DNA of 64,000 bases from Hymenobacter sp. YIM 151858-1 (GCF_025979705.1 NZ_CP110136.1:1674001-1738000), one strand, 5' to 3'. Shown: positions 34,167-43,378, counted from the first letter of the stretch. Made by a program: numbers and translations. Notes: generated by a model not told the origin, from the sequence alone.

Positions 34167-34904
34167 TTACGCTTGCTCAGCCGACATACTGGCTGGTACG
34201 TTGGCAGCCGTAAGGCGAACCGCCAACTCGGCCGTAGCATCGGCGAGCTCGGCCCAATTAGGCAGCACAAAGTAGGCCGCCTGAAAACCCTCGCGCACGA
34301 TGGGCGTGCCCACCACCGCGGCTACATCCAGGGGCTGGCGCGTAACCTCCTGGCTAAGGCAGTGGTGCAGCTCCGAGGCCGAGGACAGCAGGCCCGCACC
34401 AAACACGCGCAGGTTGTCGCCCTCCTGCACCAGGCCGAACTCGGCCGTGTACCAGAACAAGCGTACCAGCTGCTGCACGGCGGCCGCGTCGTCGAGGTGG
34501 TGGCGCGCTACCTGCCCAAAATGCTCAAGCCAGGTGGCCCACTCGGGGTCGGTGAGCAAGGGCAAGTGGCCGAAAGCATCGTGGAACAGATCGGGGCCCG
34601 AGATGTAGTCGAAATGCTGCATGGAGCGCACCCACTGCGTAACCGGGAACCGGCGCTCGGCCAGCAGGCCCAGAAAGGTGCGGTCATCAACGCGGCCGGG
34701 CGCGGGTACCACGTCCCAGCCGGTGTGTTGGCGCAGGCGCTGCCCTAGGTCTTCCAGGCTAGGCGCGGCGTCGCGGGTTAGGCCCAGGCGATTGAGCCCG
34801 GCCACAAACGGCGCCGCAGCCCGGCGGTGCAGCAGGGCGGTTTGGCGGTCGAAGAGAACCTTCCACACGAGGTGGTCTTCGGCGGTGAAGTGAGGGGCTT
34901 GCAT
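34167..34904 (-). CDS. phhA: Phenylalanine 4-monooxygenase
   Basis: 245 residues, the bacterial single-domain form. The iron ligands are His108 and His113 (HDAFGH) and Glu155 (WYTAEFGLVQ). Other family motifs are RRFPVTQWVRSMQHFDYISG and DLFHDAFGHLPLL. It converts phenylalanine to tyrosine with a pterin cofactor and oxygen and opens Phe breakdown. No pterin recycling gene is next to it. It has its own promoter, a 190-base leader with a short open frame, and a terminator-like hairpin directly before the start codon, which suggests leader regulation. Confidence 0.92.
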   Translation of the reverse strand: MQAPHFTAEDHLVWKVLFDRQTALLHRRAAAPFVAGLNRLGLTRDAAPSLEDLGQRLRQHTGWDVVPAPGRVDDRTFLGLLAERRFPVTQWVRSMQHFDYISGPDLFHDAFGHLPLLTDPEWATWLEHFGQVARHHLDDAAAVQQLVRLFWYTAEFGLVQEGDNLRVFGAGLLSSASELHHCLSQEVTRQPLDVAAVVGTPIVREGFQAAYFVLPNWAELADATAELAVRLTAANVPASMSAEQA

Positions 34905-34921
34905 ACGAACTACTTAGGCAG

Positions 34922-34959
34922 AAAAAAAGCCCGGTCTCCGTGGGGCGGAGCCGGGCTTT
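34922..34959 (-). terminator. Terminator-like hairpin in the phhA leader (possible attenuator)
   Basis: On the minus strand AAAGCCCGG pairs with CCGGGCTTT across an inner CTCCG/CGGAG stem. The stem is followed by seven T and then, 17 bases later, the phhA start codon. An intrinsic terminator placed after the promoter and before the gene it would silence is the arrangement of an attenuator. Confidence 0.65.
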
Positions 34960-34995
34960 GTTGAAATCAGAGAAGGTGAATTAGCTGCTTTAGCT

Positions 34996-35085
34996 TCATT
35001 TTCTCGCATGCAACGGCACGACTCCGGCCCCGATTGCGGGCTGGACGTACAGCATAAAGTTGCATTTAATGGACTGGTGCAGCAT
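34996..35085 (-). CDS. Candidate leader peptide of phhA, 29 aa
   Basis: A short open frame that begins MLHQSIKCNFMLY and ends PLHARK, immediately downstream of the phhA promoter and ending about 36 bases before the attenuator-like hairpin. It contains one Phe and one Tyr near each other but no run of Phe codons, so a classical codon-run attenuator is not indicated. A nascent-peptide arrest mechanism such as that of TnaC is a speculative alternative. Whether it is translated is unknown. Confidence 0.35.
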   Translation of the reverse strand: MLHQSIKCNFMLYVQPAIGAGVVPLHARK

Positions 35086-35092
35086 GATGCTA

Positions 35093-35122
35093 CAAAAGTA
35101 GCAAGAAATTTCGGTGGTGCAA
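35093..35122 (-). promoter_or_regulatory. Promoter of phhA
   Basis: On the minus strand the -7 element is TACTTTTG (35093-35100) and a TTG (35120-35122) lies 19 bases upstream, the spacing expected for the Bacteroidota -33 element. Transcription would start near 35086, just at the candidate leader peptide. Confidence 0.65.
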
Positions 35123-35172
35123 CTTGGCCTAGGTTCGAGCCAAATTTTTAGCCGCCGGATACAACGGCTGGG

Positions 35173-36063
35173 TTAGTCGGCTTTCTGCAACTGCCCCACC
35201 GGCTCGTAGTTCATGCTCAGGCCCGTACCGCGCGTAATGGTCAGGGCTAGGTTGGCCTGCTGCTTGGGCGAAGCGTTAAGCAGCACCGCCGCCGAGCCCG
35301 CCATGAACTGCAAGCTCGCCCGCCTCCCCGGCAGCAGCGTGGCCTTGCCGAAAATGCCGCCGCCGCGAGGCCGCTCCTTCACCTCAACTGGCACCTTGCC
35401 TTTGTTGTAAGCCTCAACCCGGAAGCTGCCTTCCTGCAAGCCGCCCAGCACAAACTGCTTGCCTGGTTCGATAAACAAATCTGAATGCACCGTGCCAGCC
35501 CAGCCAGCCGTGGCGGCCAGCAGCAAAAAAGCCAAGGCGGCGGTAGCGGCTTGCGGCCGCGGCGCTACCACTTTCGGTAGCTCGACCAAGCTGGCGGCGC
35601 GGCGGCGCAGCAGCCAGTAATCAAGCGAATAGCGCCCGGGGCCCACGGCCGTTATCACCACAAAAGCCCAGAACAGCAACTGCTGATAGTACATGCCCGT
35701 GATGGGGGACGGGTCGTTGTACCAGATAAAGGCCACCACAAAAAACTGGAAAGCCAGCTGCAGCCCGCTCCAGCGCGTGAACAAACCTAGGGCAATCAGC
35801 AAGCCGCCTACAAACTCGCCCCACACAGCAGCCCCAGCCCAGAAGTACGGCGACGGGAACGTGAACCCCAGACCCGCTACTTGCTGCACAAACCAGTCGG
35901 GCGGGCCGGGTACCTGGGCACTGGCTACGGCCGCCAGGTTAGTAAGTTTGGGCAGGCCGGCGCCATCGGCAATGGATAGCCCTAGGTGCAGGCGGAACAG
36001 CAGCCAGGCCGCATCGATGGCGCGGTTGGGCAATGCAGCGGCAGAAAACAGTAGCTTTTTCAT
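35173..36063 (-). CDS. DoxX-family membrane protein with C-terminal extension
   Basis: 296 residues. The N-terminal 150 residues hold about four membrane helices of the DoxX/TQO-small type (AAVWGEFVGGLLIALGLFTR, QLAFQFFVVAFIWYNDPSP). The C-terminal ~130 residues include one more helix (about 170-190) and a soluble beta-rich part (VLGGLQEGSFRVEAYNKGKV). DoxX proteins are quinone-interacting or redox-related membrane proteins, but the exact role is unknown. The gene is followed by a 268-base gap before phhA and preceded by the AraC-type gene 60 bases away on the same strand. Confidence 0.75.
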   Translation of the reverse strand: MKKLLFSAAALPNRAIDAAWLLFRLHLGLSIADGAGLPKLTNLAAVASAQVPGPPDWFVQQVAGLGFTFPSPYFWAGAAVWGEFVGGLLIALGLFTRWSGLQLAFQFFVVAFIWYNDPSPITGMYYQQLLFWAFVVITAVGPGRYSLDYWLLRRRAASLVELPKVVAPRPQAATAALAFLLLAATAGWAGTVHSDLFIEPGKQFVLGGLQEGSFRVEAYNKGKVPVEVKERPRGGGIFGKATLLPGRRASLQFMAGSAAVLLNASPKQQANLALTITRGTGLSMNYEPVGQLQKAD

Positions 36064-36123
36064 GGTGCAGCAGTGGGTTGGTTGAACAGCCCAAAACTGC
36101 CTTAACTGCCTCTCGAAAGCGCT

Positions 36124-37368
36124 CTAGGTTATGATTCGGGACGACTCAATTTGTGATTTGAGCCTTGTGGCCGCCTCGCTCGGTGTCTCACCCTTGAGCT
36201 TTTTAAACACCCGATTGAAGGTAGACTTGGAGTTGAAGCCCGACTCCAAGGCAATGCCCACCAAGGTGTAGTGCTGGTACTTGGGGTCGGCGAGCAGCCG
36301 CTCGGCCTCCCTTACCCGGTAGCTGTTCACGAAGTCGTTGAAGTTCTGCCCAAAGCCCGAGTTGATGACCTTCGACAGCGTGGTGGTATTGGTTTGCAGC
36401 CGGGCGGCCAGGTCGGCCAGCGAAAGGTCGGGCTCGAGGTAGGGCCGCTCGGTAAGCATAAGTTGCTCGAGGCGCTCGGCCCAGCGCAGCTGCTCGGCGG
36501 TTGGGGCGTCGGTCTTGGTTTCGGCTTGCTCCTCGGCCACCGGCTTGGGTGCTGCCGGAGCATACCCCACCGGCTGCGGCTCGAAGTGCAACGGCACGCG
36601 CCACTGGTGCTGCGCCTGCCAGCCGCCAATGCTGAGGTAGTAAATGATGATGCCCGTAAACAGGTACCCGTACCAGAACTGCACGTACGACAGCCCCGCC
36701 CCAAAATCGACCAACGAAAACGCCACCGATACCACCGTACCCACCAGCACCGCCACCAATGCGTGCCGCAGCCAGCGGAAGCGCCGCCGCTCGGTATCGG
36801 AAAAGTTGTCGTTGAGGTAGTGGGTGTACTGCCGGAACTCCCGGAGCGTTAGGTACCCGTAGGCACCTAGGGAAATGTAGTTGAGCAGGCTAGCCACATC
36901 GTGCACGGCCAGGATGCTGATGAGCGCGCCCTTGGTGCCATAGTGCTCGGGCAGTGGTTGCCCCAACCAGCGGTGCCGCACCAACACATCAAGCACAAAG
37001 CAGACCCCATACCAGGCCACGTAAGTTGCCGCTGGCGCAAAGTGCCATAGTTGGCGCTTACTCAACCTGAACTGCTGGTTAGTAAGGCTGCGGAAGTAGA
37101 AATAAAACAACGGCCCCGCCCCTAGGTAAAAGGAGAACGGGAAGTAGAACATGAACGTGGAATAGGCATTGTGCGCGTCGTACCAGCCAGCAAAGCCTAA
37201 CATCCACTGCGCCACGTTGGCCGTGTACAGCAGAATCAGCAGCCCCAGCCAACGGTCGGCGGGCTCTTCGAGGCACCAGCTGCGCAGCAGCAGCAGCACC
37301 CCAAATACAATGCCCTGCACGAAAAACGGCAGCAGCAACGAGCTGTATGGGCTGAAGTCAAACAACAT
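36124..37368 (-). CDS. AraC-family regulator with seven-helix membrane N-terminus
   Basis: 414 residues. The first ~240 contain seven predicted membrane helices (LFDFSPYSSLLLPFFVQGIV onward). The C-terminal ~110 residues are an AraC-type DNA-binding domain: LSLADLAARLQTNTTTLSKV, INSGFGQNFNDFVNSYRV, and TLVGIALESGFNSKSTFNRV with FKKLKGETPSE. A linker with Ala/Glu/Pro separates the two. This membrane-AraC form is common in Bacteroidota and may sense an envelope signal. It precedes the DoxX gene on the same strand, so it may regulate it. It also lies just beyond the trp operon's terminator. Confidence 0.88.
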   Translation of the reverse strand: MLFDFSPYSSLLLPFFVQGIVFGVLLLLRSWCLEEPADRWLGLLILLYTANVAQWMLGFAGWYDAHNAYSTFMFYFPFSFYLGAGPLFYFYFRSLTNQQFRLSKRQLWHFAPAATYVAWYGVCFVLDVLVRHRWLGQPLPEHYGTKGALISILAVHDVASLLNYISLGAYGYLTLREFRQYTHYLNDNFSDTERRRFRWLRHALVAVLVGTVVSVAFSLVDFGAGLSYVQFWYGYLFTGIIIYYLSIGGWQAQHQWRVPLHFEPQPVGYAPAAPKPVAEEQAETKTDAPTAEQLRWAERLEQLMLTERPYLEPDLSLADLAARLQTNTTTLSKVINSGFGQNFNDFVNSYRVREAERLLADPKYQHYTLVGIALESGFNSKSTFNRVFKKLKGETPSEAATRLKSQIESSRIIT

Positions 37369-37379
37369 AAAGCGAAAGA

Positions 37380-37418
37380 AGGGCCGGATGAGGCTACTTC
37401 CAACCTCAACCCGGCCCT
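37380..37418 (-). terminator. Terminator of the trp-aroF operon
   Basis: AGGGCCGG ATGAGG pairs with CCTCAA CCCGGCCCT across a short loop, with one unpaired base on each side. It is about 25-60 bases beyond the aroF stop on the minus strand and just ahead of the AraC gene start. Confidence 0.7.
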
Positions 37419-37443
37419 GTTCGCATTGTTTGCGGCGGCAGTG

Positions 37444-38472
37444 CTACACCAGTTCCCGCTCAATCAGCTCCTGGCGCAGCGCGTAGGTGCGGCGCATGGC
37501 CTCCACCAACCGTGCCGACTCGTCGAAATCGAGGGTTTGCTGGCCATCCGAGGCGGCGCGCTCGGGCACCGGCGCGGTTTCGTACAAGATGCCATCGGCA
37601 CCGGCCATGATGCCGGCCAGGGCCAGCGGGGCCACGTGTTCGCGCAAGCCAATGCCGTGCGAGGGGTCGACGAATACCGGCAGGTGCGTTTTCTCCTTCA
37701 GGATGGGCACCGCGTTCAAATCGAGCGTGTTGCGCGAAGCCGTTTCGAACGTGCGAATGCCCCGCTCGCACAGGATGATGTGCTCGTTGCCTCCCGAGAA
37801 AATGTATTCGGCCGAGTGCAGCAACTCCTCAATGGTGCCCGATACGCCCCGCTTCAGCAGCACGGGCTTGTCAACGCCACCTAGGGCATCGAGCAGGTTG
37901 AAGTTCTGGGTGTTGCGCGCACCTACTTGGAACACGTCGACGTAGTCGTACATCTCCTCTACCTGCGACACCTGCATCACTTCCGTTACGATGCGCAAGC
38001 CGTACTGGCGAGCCAGGCGGTAGAAGTCGCGCAGGCCAGCCAAGCCTAGGCCGCGGAACGAATACGGCGACGAACGGGGCTTGAATACGCCACCGCGCAT
38101 CAGGCGCACGCCGCTCTGCACAAGGTGCTGCATCACGGCCTCCATCTGCGCTTCGTTCTCGATGCTGCAGGGGCCGGCTACGATGCTCAGCGAACCTTCG
38201 CCTAGGTGAATGCCGTCGCCGAGGTCGAGCACGGTGGGGTGCACGCGCCACTTGCGCGAAACGAGCTTGTAGTCGTCGGATACGCGATGAACGTCGCGCA
38301 CACCGGGCAGGGCGCCAATGCGGCGGAGGTCAACGTCTTGCGGACCTAGGGCCACGAGGTAAGCCGCGCGCTGCGTATGAACCGGGGTGACTTTAAAACG
38401 CAACTGGCGCAGTTCGGCAACCAGGGCTTCTTGCGCAGCAAACGTAAGCTGGGGGTCGAGGTGAATTATCAT
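37444..38472 (-). CDS. aroF: 3-deoxy-7-phosphoheptulonate synthase (DAHP synthase)
   Basis: 342 residues from the ATG at 38472. The N-terminal ~90 residues form a ferredoxin/ACT-like domain (MIIHLDPQLTFAAQEALVAE). The catalytic barrel follows, with SIVAGPCSIENEAQMEAVM, GGVFKPRSSPYSFRGLG and DPSHGIGLREHV. This is the type I-beta enzyme, which joins erythrose 4-phosphate and PEP to begin the shikimate pathway. As the last gene of the trp operon it would raise aromatic precursor supply when tryptophan is scarce. The gap after trpA is 68 bases. Confidence 0.93.
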   Translation of the reverse strand: MIIHLDPQLTFAAQEALVAELRQLRFKVTPVHTQRAAYLVALGPQDVDLRRIGALPGVRDVHRVSDDYKLVSRKWRVHPTVLDLGDGIHLGEGSLSIVAGPCSIENEAQMEAVMQHLVQSGVRLMRGGVFKPRSSPYSFRGLGLAGLRDFYRLARQYGLRIVTEVMQVSQVEEMYDYVDVFQVGARNTQNFNLLDALGGVDKPVLLKRGVSGTIEELLHSAEYIFSGGNEHIILCERGIRTFETASRNTLDLNAVPILKEKTHLPVFVDPSHGIGLREHVAPLALAGIMAGADGILYETAPVPERAASDGQQTLDFDESARLVEAMRRTYALRQELIERELV

Positions 38473-38540
38473 GGACCGCTGATGTGGGTCTGGGGAAAGT
38501 TTCAGGTGGATGCAGAGGCCTGTTGGCCGCTGCCTAGGTA

Positions 38541-39353
38541 CTAGCGGATGCTCTGCACAAATTGGCGAGCGGCGGCGTGCGGGTCGTCGGCGCCTTCGAG
38601 GGCGCGCAGCAAGGCCGAGCCGATGATGGCGCCGTTGGCGTGCTGGCAAGCCTGCTCGAACGAGGCCCGATCGGCAATGCCGAAGCCTACCAAGCGCGGG
38701 TTGCGTAAGTTCATTTGGGCAATGCGCTGCAGGTAAGCATCCTGCGCGGTTTTGTCGGCAGTTTGGTTGCCGCCCGTCAGGCCTGGGCCCGACACCAGGT
38801 ACAGGAATGCATCAGTAAGCTCATCGAGGCGGCGGATGCGGGCTTCCGAGGTTTGCGGCGTGATGAGGAACACCTTGCGCAGGTTGTAGCGCCGAAAGGT
38901 TTCCTGGTAGAAGTCGGCGTACTCCTCGGCGGGCAGGTCGGGCAGAATCACGCCATCGATGCCGGCTTCCGAAGCACGGCGGCAGAACTCCTCCATGCCC
39001 AGCTGCATCACCGGGTTCAGGTAGCCCATCAGCAGTATCGGTGTATCGGGCAAGTACTGCCGCACGCCCTGCAGCTCATCGAGCAAGCGGCGCAGCGTCA
39101 TGCCGTTGCGCAAGGCCACGGTGCTGGTTTGCTGAATTACCGGGCCGTCGGCCAAGGGGTCGGAAAACGGCACGCCGATTTCTAGGATGTCGGCACCGGC
39201 TTCGGCCAAAGTGCGCAGCAGCGGCACGGTGTCATGGAGGCTGGGGTAGCCGGCCGTAACATAAAGGTTGAGCAGCCCCTGCGGCTTGCGGGCAAAGAGG
39301 TCGGCGAAGCGGTTGGTCTGAACCACGTTATCGGGCTGAGTTGCGGTTTGCAC
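38541..39353 (-). CDS. trpA: Tryptophan synthase alpha subunit
   Basis: 270 residues. Motifs include LEIGVPFSDPLADGPVIQ (catalytic Glu and Asp region) and GVILPDLPAEEYADF, and the phosphate-binding VSGPGLTGG. TrpA splits indole-3-glycerol phosphate to indole, which is channelled to TrpB. It follows trpB by 46 bases on the same strand. The length is normal for the family. Confidence 0.95.
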   Translation of the reverse strand: MQTATQPDNVVQTNRFADLFARKPQGLLNLYVTAGYPSLHDTVPLLRTLAEAGADILEIGVPFSDPLADGPVIQQTSTVALRNGMTLRRLLDELQGVRQYLPDTPILLMGYLNPVMQLGMEEFCRRASEAGIDGVILPDLPAEEYADFYQETFRRYNLRKVFLITPQTSEARIRRLDELTDAFLYLVSGPGLTGGNQTADKTAQDAYLQRIAQMNLRNPRLVGFGIADRASFEQACQHANGAIIGSALLRALEGADDPHAAARQFVQSIR

Positions 39354-39399
39354 GGTGCCAGATGGTAGAGTTGAGTGTTGGCGCGGCAGCGCGCATGAA

Positions 39400-40584
39400 C
39401 TAAGCTAGGTGTAGCTCGCGCAAGTAGGTTTCGAGGTCCTTGTCGCCGCGACCCGAGAGGTTTAGCACCACCACGTCGGTTGGCTTCAGCTCGAGCTGGT
39501 CGAGAGCGGAGAAGGCGTGCGCGGTTTCGAGGGCCGGAATGATGCCTTCGAGGCGGCTGCACAGCTGCGCGGCTTGCAGGGCGTCTTCGTCGGTAACCGC
39601 CACGAATTTGGCGCGGCCCGAATCGGCCAAGTAAGCGTGAAGCGGACCAATACCAGGGTAATCCAGACCGGCCGAAATAGAGTGCGGTTCGGTAATCTGT
39701 CCGTGCTCATCCTGCATCAGCAGCGTGCGGCTGCCGTGGATGATGCCCGGCCGACCCAGCACCGAAGTAGCCGCCGATTTGTCGGTGTGCACGCCGTGGC
39801 CGGCGGCCTCTACGGCTACCAGCTGCACGCTGGGCTCGTCGAGAAAGTGGTAGAAGGCACCCGCGGCGTTGGAGCCACCGCCCACGCAGGCCACCACGTA
39901 GTCGGGCAGCTCGCGGCCGGCTTGCTCCAGCAGCTGCTTCCGCATTTCCTTACTGATAACGGACTGCAGCCGCGCTACCAGATCGGGGTACGGGTGCGGG
40001 CCCACTACCGAGCCAATGATATAGTGCGTATCGGTAGGGTTCGAAATCCAGTCGCGAATAGCTTCGTTGGTGGCGTCTTTCAGCGTTTTGCTGCCGCTGG
40101 TGGCAGGCCGAACTTCAGCCCCCAACATGCGCATGCGGGCTACGTTGGGTTTCTGCCGCTCCATGTCAACAGCGCCCATGTACACAATGCATTCCAACCC
40201 GCGCAGCGCGCACACCGTAGCCGTGGCCACGCCGTGCTGGCCAGCCCCGGTTTCGGCGATGATGCGCTTTTTACCTAGGCGCTCGGCCAGCAGAATCTGC
40301 CCCACGGTGTTGTTCACCTTGTGGGCGCCGGTGTGGCAGAGGTCTTCGCGCTTCAGGTAAATGGTAGCCCCGTAGCGCTCCGATAGGCGCTTGGCCCGGA
40401 ACAGCGGCGTGGGCCGACCAACGTAGTCGCGTAGCAACTGCTGGTACTCCTGCTGAAAATCCGGATCGGCCAGAATGCTCAGGTATTGCTCGCGCAGCTC
40501 CTCCACGTTGGGGTAGAGCATTTCCGGAATGAAAGCGCCACCAAACTGGCCGTAGTAGCCGCGGGCAGTGGGTTGAAAAGACAT
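39400..40584 (-). CDS. trpB: Tryptophan synthase beta subunit
   Basis: 394 residues. The PLP lysine lies in [16 protein letters not shown] (the His-Lys pair), the phosphate-binding loop is [14 protein letters not shown], and [15 protein letters not shown] is also present. TrpB makes tryptophan from indole and serine. It begins 14 bases after the trpF stop, so translation is probably coupled. Confidence 0.97.
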   Translation of the reverse strand: MSFQPTARGYYGQFGGAFIPEMLYPNVEELREQYLSILADPDFQQEYQQLLRDYVGRPTPLFRAKRLSERYGATIYLKREDLCHTGAHKVNNTVGQILLAERLGKKRIIAETGAGQHGVATATVCALRGLECIVYMGAVDMERQKPNVARMRMLGAEVRPATSGSKTLKDATNEAIRDWISNPTDTHYIIGSVVGPHPYPDLVARLQSVISKEMRKQLLEQAGRELPDYVVACVGGGSNAAGAFYHFLDEPSVQLVAVEAAGHGVHTDKSAATSVLGRPGIIHGSRTLLMQDEHGQITEPHSISAGLDYPGIGPLHAYLADSGRAKFVAVTDEDALQAAQLCSRLEGIIPALETAHAFSALDQLELKPTDVVVLNLSGRGDKDLETYLRELHLA

Positions 40585-40598
40585 AGATCGGTGTGGTG

Positions 40599-41291
40599 TT
40601 AGCGAGTGGTAGATGCTGCCGGCCGTAGCTGAGCCAGCGTTTCGCGGAGCAAGGCAATGTTCTTGAGGCCAGGGGCTTGCTCGAGCTTGCTGTTGAGGTC
40701 GAAACCAGCCAGGCCGGGCAAGGTTAGCGCGCCGGCTTCGGCAGCGTTGTCAGGCCCTAGGCCGCCGGCCAGCAGGTAGGGCGTGGGCAAGTTGTAGCGG
40801 CGCAGCAACTCCCAGTTGAAGGCAACGCCGTTGCCGCCAGCAGCCGGCCCGGCGGTATCGAACACGAACATGTTGCAGTGGGGCACGTAGGCTTCGAGCT
40901 GGCCGAAATCGAACAACTCCCCTACCCCGAATGCTTTGATTACTGCCAGGCCAGCGGCTGCCAGCTCGGCGCATTCGGCGGGCGTTTCGTGCCCATGCAG
41001 CTGCACGGCATTTAGGCCAAAGTGCAGGGCAATGCGCCGAATTACGGCCGTGCGCTCGTTCACGAACACTCCTACTTTGGTAACTGGTAGGCTGCGCATT
41101 TGGGCAGCATCCAAGGTATCCAGCGCATAGCGCGGCGACTTTGGCGCGAAGATGAAGCCTAGCATATCCACCTCTTGCGCAGCCACTTGGGCCACGTTGT
41201 CGGGGTACTTCAGGCCGCAAACCTTCACCAGCGGCCGGTTAGCCGATGCGGCAGGCAGTGCAGTGGTCAGCAACGAGTGAGCAGCAGTCAT
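40599..41291 (-). CDS. trpF: Phosphoribosylanthranilate isomerase
   Basis: 230 residues. Motifs are the catalytic Cys in [27 protein letters not shown], and the C-terminal [18 protein letters not shown]. It catalyses the third step from anthranilate. It is separate from TrpC here, not fused as in enteric bacteria. Gaps to trpC and trpB are 14 bases each. Confidence 0.95.
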   Translation of the reverse strand: MTAAHSLLTTALPAASANRPLVKVCGLKYPDNVAQVAAQEVDMLGFIFAPKSPRYALDTLDAAQMRSLPVTKVGVFVNERTAVIRRIALHFGLNAVQLHGHETPAECAELAAAGLAVIKAFGVGELFDFGQLEAYVPHCNMFVFDTAGPAAGGNGVAFNWELLRRYNLPTPYLLAGGLGPDNAAEAGALTLPGLAGFDLNSKLEQAPGLKNIALLRETLAQLRPAASTTR

Positions 41292-41305
41292 GGCCTCGGC
41301 AACAG

Positions 41306-42139
41306 TTAGCGCACGGCTTGCAGTTCGCGCAGTTGCTGAATAAGCGCGGCGCAGGCCTTTTCGGGGCGACTGTTGCGCATAAAGGTTTCACCGATCAGGA
41401 AGCCGTCGAAGCCAGCTTGGCGCAGCACCTGAATATCGGCCGCGGTGCGCAGGCCGCTTTCGGCCACCCGACCTAGGCGAGCGGGCAGCAGCTGGGCCAG
41501 CTCCAACGAGCGGTCGATGTTCACGGAGAAGTCGCGCAGGTCACGGTTGTTTACGCCTACCAGGTCAACGGCATCAATGGCGACATCGAGGGTACGCAGC
41601 AGCTCTTCGCGGTCGTGCACTTCGAGCAGCACCTCCAGCCCTAGGTCCTTGGCGAACAGACCTAGGCGACGCACCTCGGCCGGTTCGAGCACGCTGGCAA
41701 TCAGCAGCACGGCATCGGCACCAATGCTGCGCGCTTCCAGCAGCTGGTATTCGTCAATCACGAAATCTTTGCGCAGTATGGGGCACAGGTTGAACTTGCG
41801 GGCCGTGGCCAAGTCCTCGTTTTTGCCGCCGAAGAACTCATTATCGGTGAGTATAGACAGCGCCGAAGCCCCGGCCATCATGTAGCCCAAGGTGGTTCGC
41901 TCCACCTTCGCAAACTCGTTGATCCAGCCTTTCGAGGGCGAGCGGCGCTTGAACTCCGCAATAATGCCGCTGAGCTCGGGCCGGCGCAAGTAGCCCAGCA
42001 ACGACAACGTAGGCGAGTTGAAGTACTGGCTGCGCTCGAGCAGCGTAGTGGGTACCAAGCTGCGGCGCTCGGCTACCTCCTGCTGTTTGTGGGCCACAAT
42101 GCGGGCGAGTACATCGGGGGGCGAAATGGTAGTGCTCAT
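41306..42139 (-). CDS. trpC: Indole-3-glycerol-phosphate synthase
   Basis: 277 residues. The catalytic Lys region IIAEFKRRSPSKGWI, the second motif CPILRKDFVIDEYQL and the C-terminal VAESGLRTAADIQVL are all present. It closes the indole ring in tryptophan synthesis. A 165-base gap upstream, filled by a palindromic repeat, separates it from trpD, the widest gap in the operon. Confidence 0.96.
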   Translation of the reverse strand: MSTTISPPDVLARIVAHKQQEVAERRSLVPTTLLERSQYFNSPTLSLLGYLRRPELSGIIAEFKRRSPSKGWINEFAKVERTTLGYMMAGASALSILTDNEFFGGKNEDLATARKFNLCPILRKDFVIDEYQLLEARSIGADAVLLIASVLEPAEVRRLGLFAKDLGLEVLLEVHDREELLRTLDVAIDAVDLVGVNNRDLRDFSVNIDRSLELAQLLPARLGRVAESGLRTAADIQVLRQAGFDGFLIGETFMRNSRPEKACAALIQQLRELQAVR

Positions 42140-42147
42140 ATGAAGTG

Positions 42148-42302
42148 CCTCACCCCCGGCCCCCTCTCCAAAAGAGAGGGGGAGCCTGACGACTTTGGGG
42201 TTTGTGAGGTTGTTTGTATGTAGAGAGTAGAAGAATTCGAAAAGGGTCAGCCTGTAGGTATTCGCTCCCCCTCTCCAGAGGAGAGGGGGCCGGGGGGTGA
42301 GG
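42148..42302. repeat. Palindromic repeat inside the trp operon (CCTCACCCCC type)
   Basis: The outer arms are CCTCACCCCCGGCCCCCTCT (42148 onward) and its near reverse complement at the right end. Each arm contains a local GAGAGGGGG hairpin. The two copies flank about 80 bases of unrelated sequence. It fills the trpD-trpC gap. Confidence 0.75.
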
Positions 42303-42304
42303 CC

Positions 42305-43297
42305 CTAGGTGTTCAGCAAGGTGGTAAAGGCCTGCCGCGCCCGGCCCGAGTCGAGCGACTCGTAAGCGGCATCCAGCGCATCGGGCAGGCTGATATTGGG
42401 GTTGATGCAGCAGATACCTAGGGCGGCGTTGGCGGCCACCACATCGCACTGCGGGCGGGTGCCTTTGCCATCGAGCACATCGCGGAAGATGCGGGCCGAA
42501 CCTTCTACCGAACGGCCGCCTACCAGGTCTTCGGTGCGGCACACGGGCAGGCCAAGCTCGGTGGCGGTTAGCAGCCGCTCGCCTTCTTCGGAGGTAGCAA
42601 TTTTGGCGTCGCCGGTAAGCGAGAGTTCGTCGTAGCCATCGAGGGCGTGCACCACGGCGTAGCGGGTACCGCTTTCCTGCAGCAGGTATTGGTACAGGCG
42701 CAACAGCTCGAGGCTATACACGCCCAGCAACTGAGCCGTGGGGCGCGCGGGGTTGATGAGCGGCCCCAGCATATTGAAGAAGGTGCGCACCCCTAGGTCG
42801 CGCCGAACCGGCGCAATGCGCCGCATGGCCGGATGAAACGCCGGCGCGTGCAGAAAGCAGATGTTGGCGGCCTCCAGCTGATGGCGCAGCCGGTCGGTGG
42901 GCGAATCGAAGTCGTAGCCGAAGTAGGCCAGGATGTTGGAAGCACCTACCGACGACGAGACGCCGAAGTTGCCGTGCTTCACCACTTTGTAGCCAGCGCC
43001 GGCCACCACAAAGCTGGCCAAGGTGCTGATGTTCAGGGTTTCTTTGCCGTCGCCACCGGTGCCCACAATATCGAGCACCTCGTGGGTGCCCAGCTCCGGG
43101 TCGCGGCACAGCTCGAGCAGCGCGTCGCGGAAGCCAGCCAGCTCGGGCACCGTAATGGGGCGCATCCGAAACACGGTTAGCAGCGCGGCGGCCTCGGCGT
43201 CGTTCACCTCGCCCTGACCTAGGCGCAGCATCAGCTCGTGGGCCTCGGCGCGGCTTAGGTTGTGGTGTTCGAACAGGGCAGTGAGCAGTTGTTTCAT
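42305..43297 (-). CDS. trpD: Anthranilate phosphoribosyltransferase
   Basis: About 330 residues from the ATG at 43297. The family signature is DIVGTGGDGKETLNISTLAS (substrate-binding Gly-rich loop), followed by KVVKHGNFGVSSSVGASN. It transfers the phosphoribosyl group to anthranilate. A CCTAGG overlaps the stop codon. The gap to trpG upstream is 81 bases and holds a short tandem repeat. Confidence 0.95.
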   Translation of the reverse strand: MKQLLTALFEHHNLSRAEAHELMLRLGQGEVNDAEAAALLTVFRMRPITVPELAGFRDALLELCRDPELGTHEVLDIVGTGGDGKETLNISTLASFVVAGAGYKVVKHGNFGVSSSVGASNILAYFGYDFDSPTDRLRHQLEAANICFLHAPAFHPAMRRIAPVRRDLGVRTFFNMLGPLINPARPTAQLLGVYSLELLRLYQYLLQESGTRYAVVHALDGYDELSLTGDAKIATSEEGERLLTATELGLPVCRTEDLVGGRSVEGSARIFRDVLDGKGTRPQCDVVAANAALGICCINPNISLPDALDAAYESLDSGRARQAFTTLLNT

Positions 43298-43300
43298 GAA

Positions 43301-43350
43301 GTAGATGAGTCGATGAGTCGATGAGTGAATGAATGGATGAGCGGATGGGT
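43301..43350. repeat. Short tandem repeat of GATGAGTC-like octamers
   Basis: Six degenerate 8-base units in a row (GATGAGTC, GATGAGTC, GATGAGTG, AATGAATG, GATGAGCG, GATGGGTG) between trpG and trpD. It has no inverted partner, unlike the other word-built intergenic stretches. Confidence 0.75.
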
Positions 43351-43378
43351 GAAGCGCGGAGGAGCGCAACGCACTCAG

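Noticed and set aside
43301-43350. Regular octamer repeats considered as a CRISPR array
   Set aside because: Units are only 8 bases, tandem, without spacers; no cas genes are in the window.
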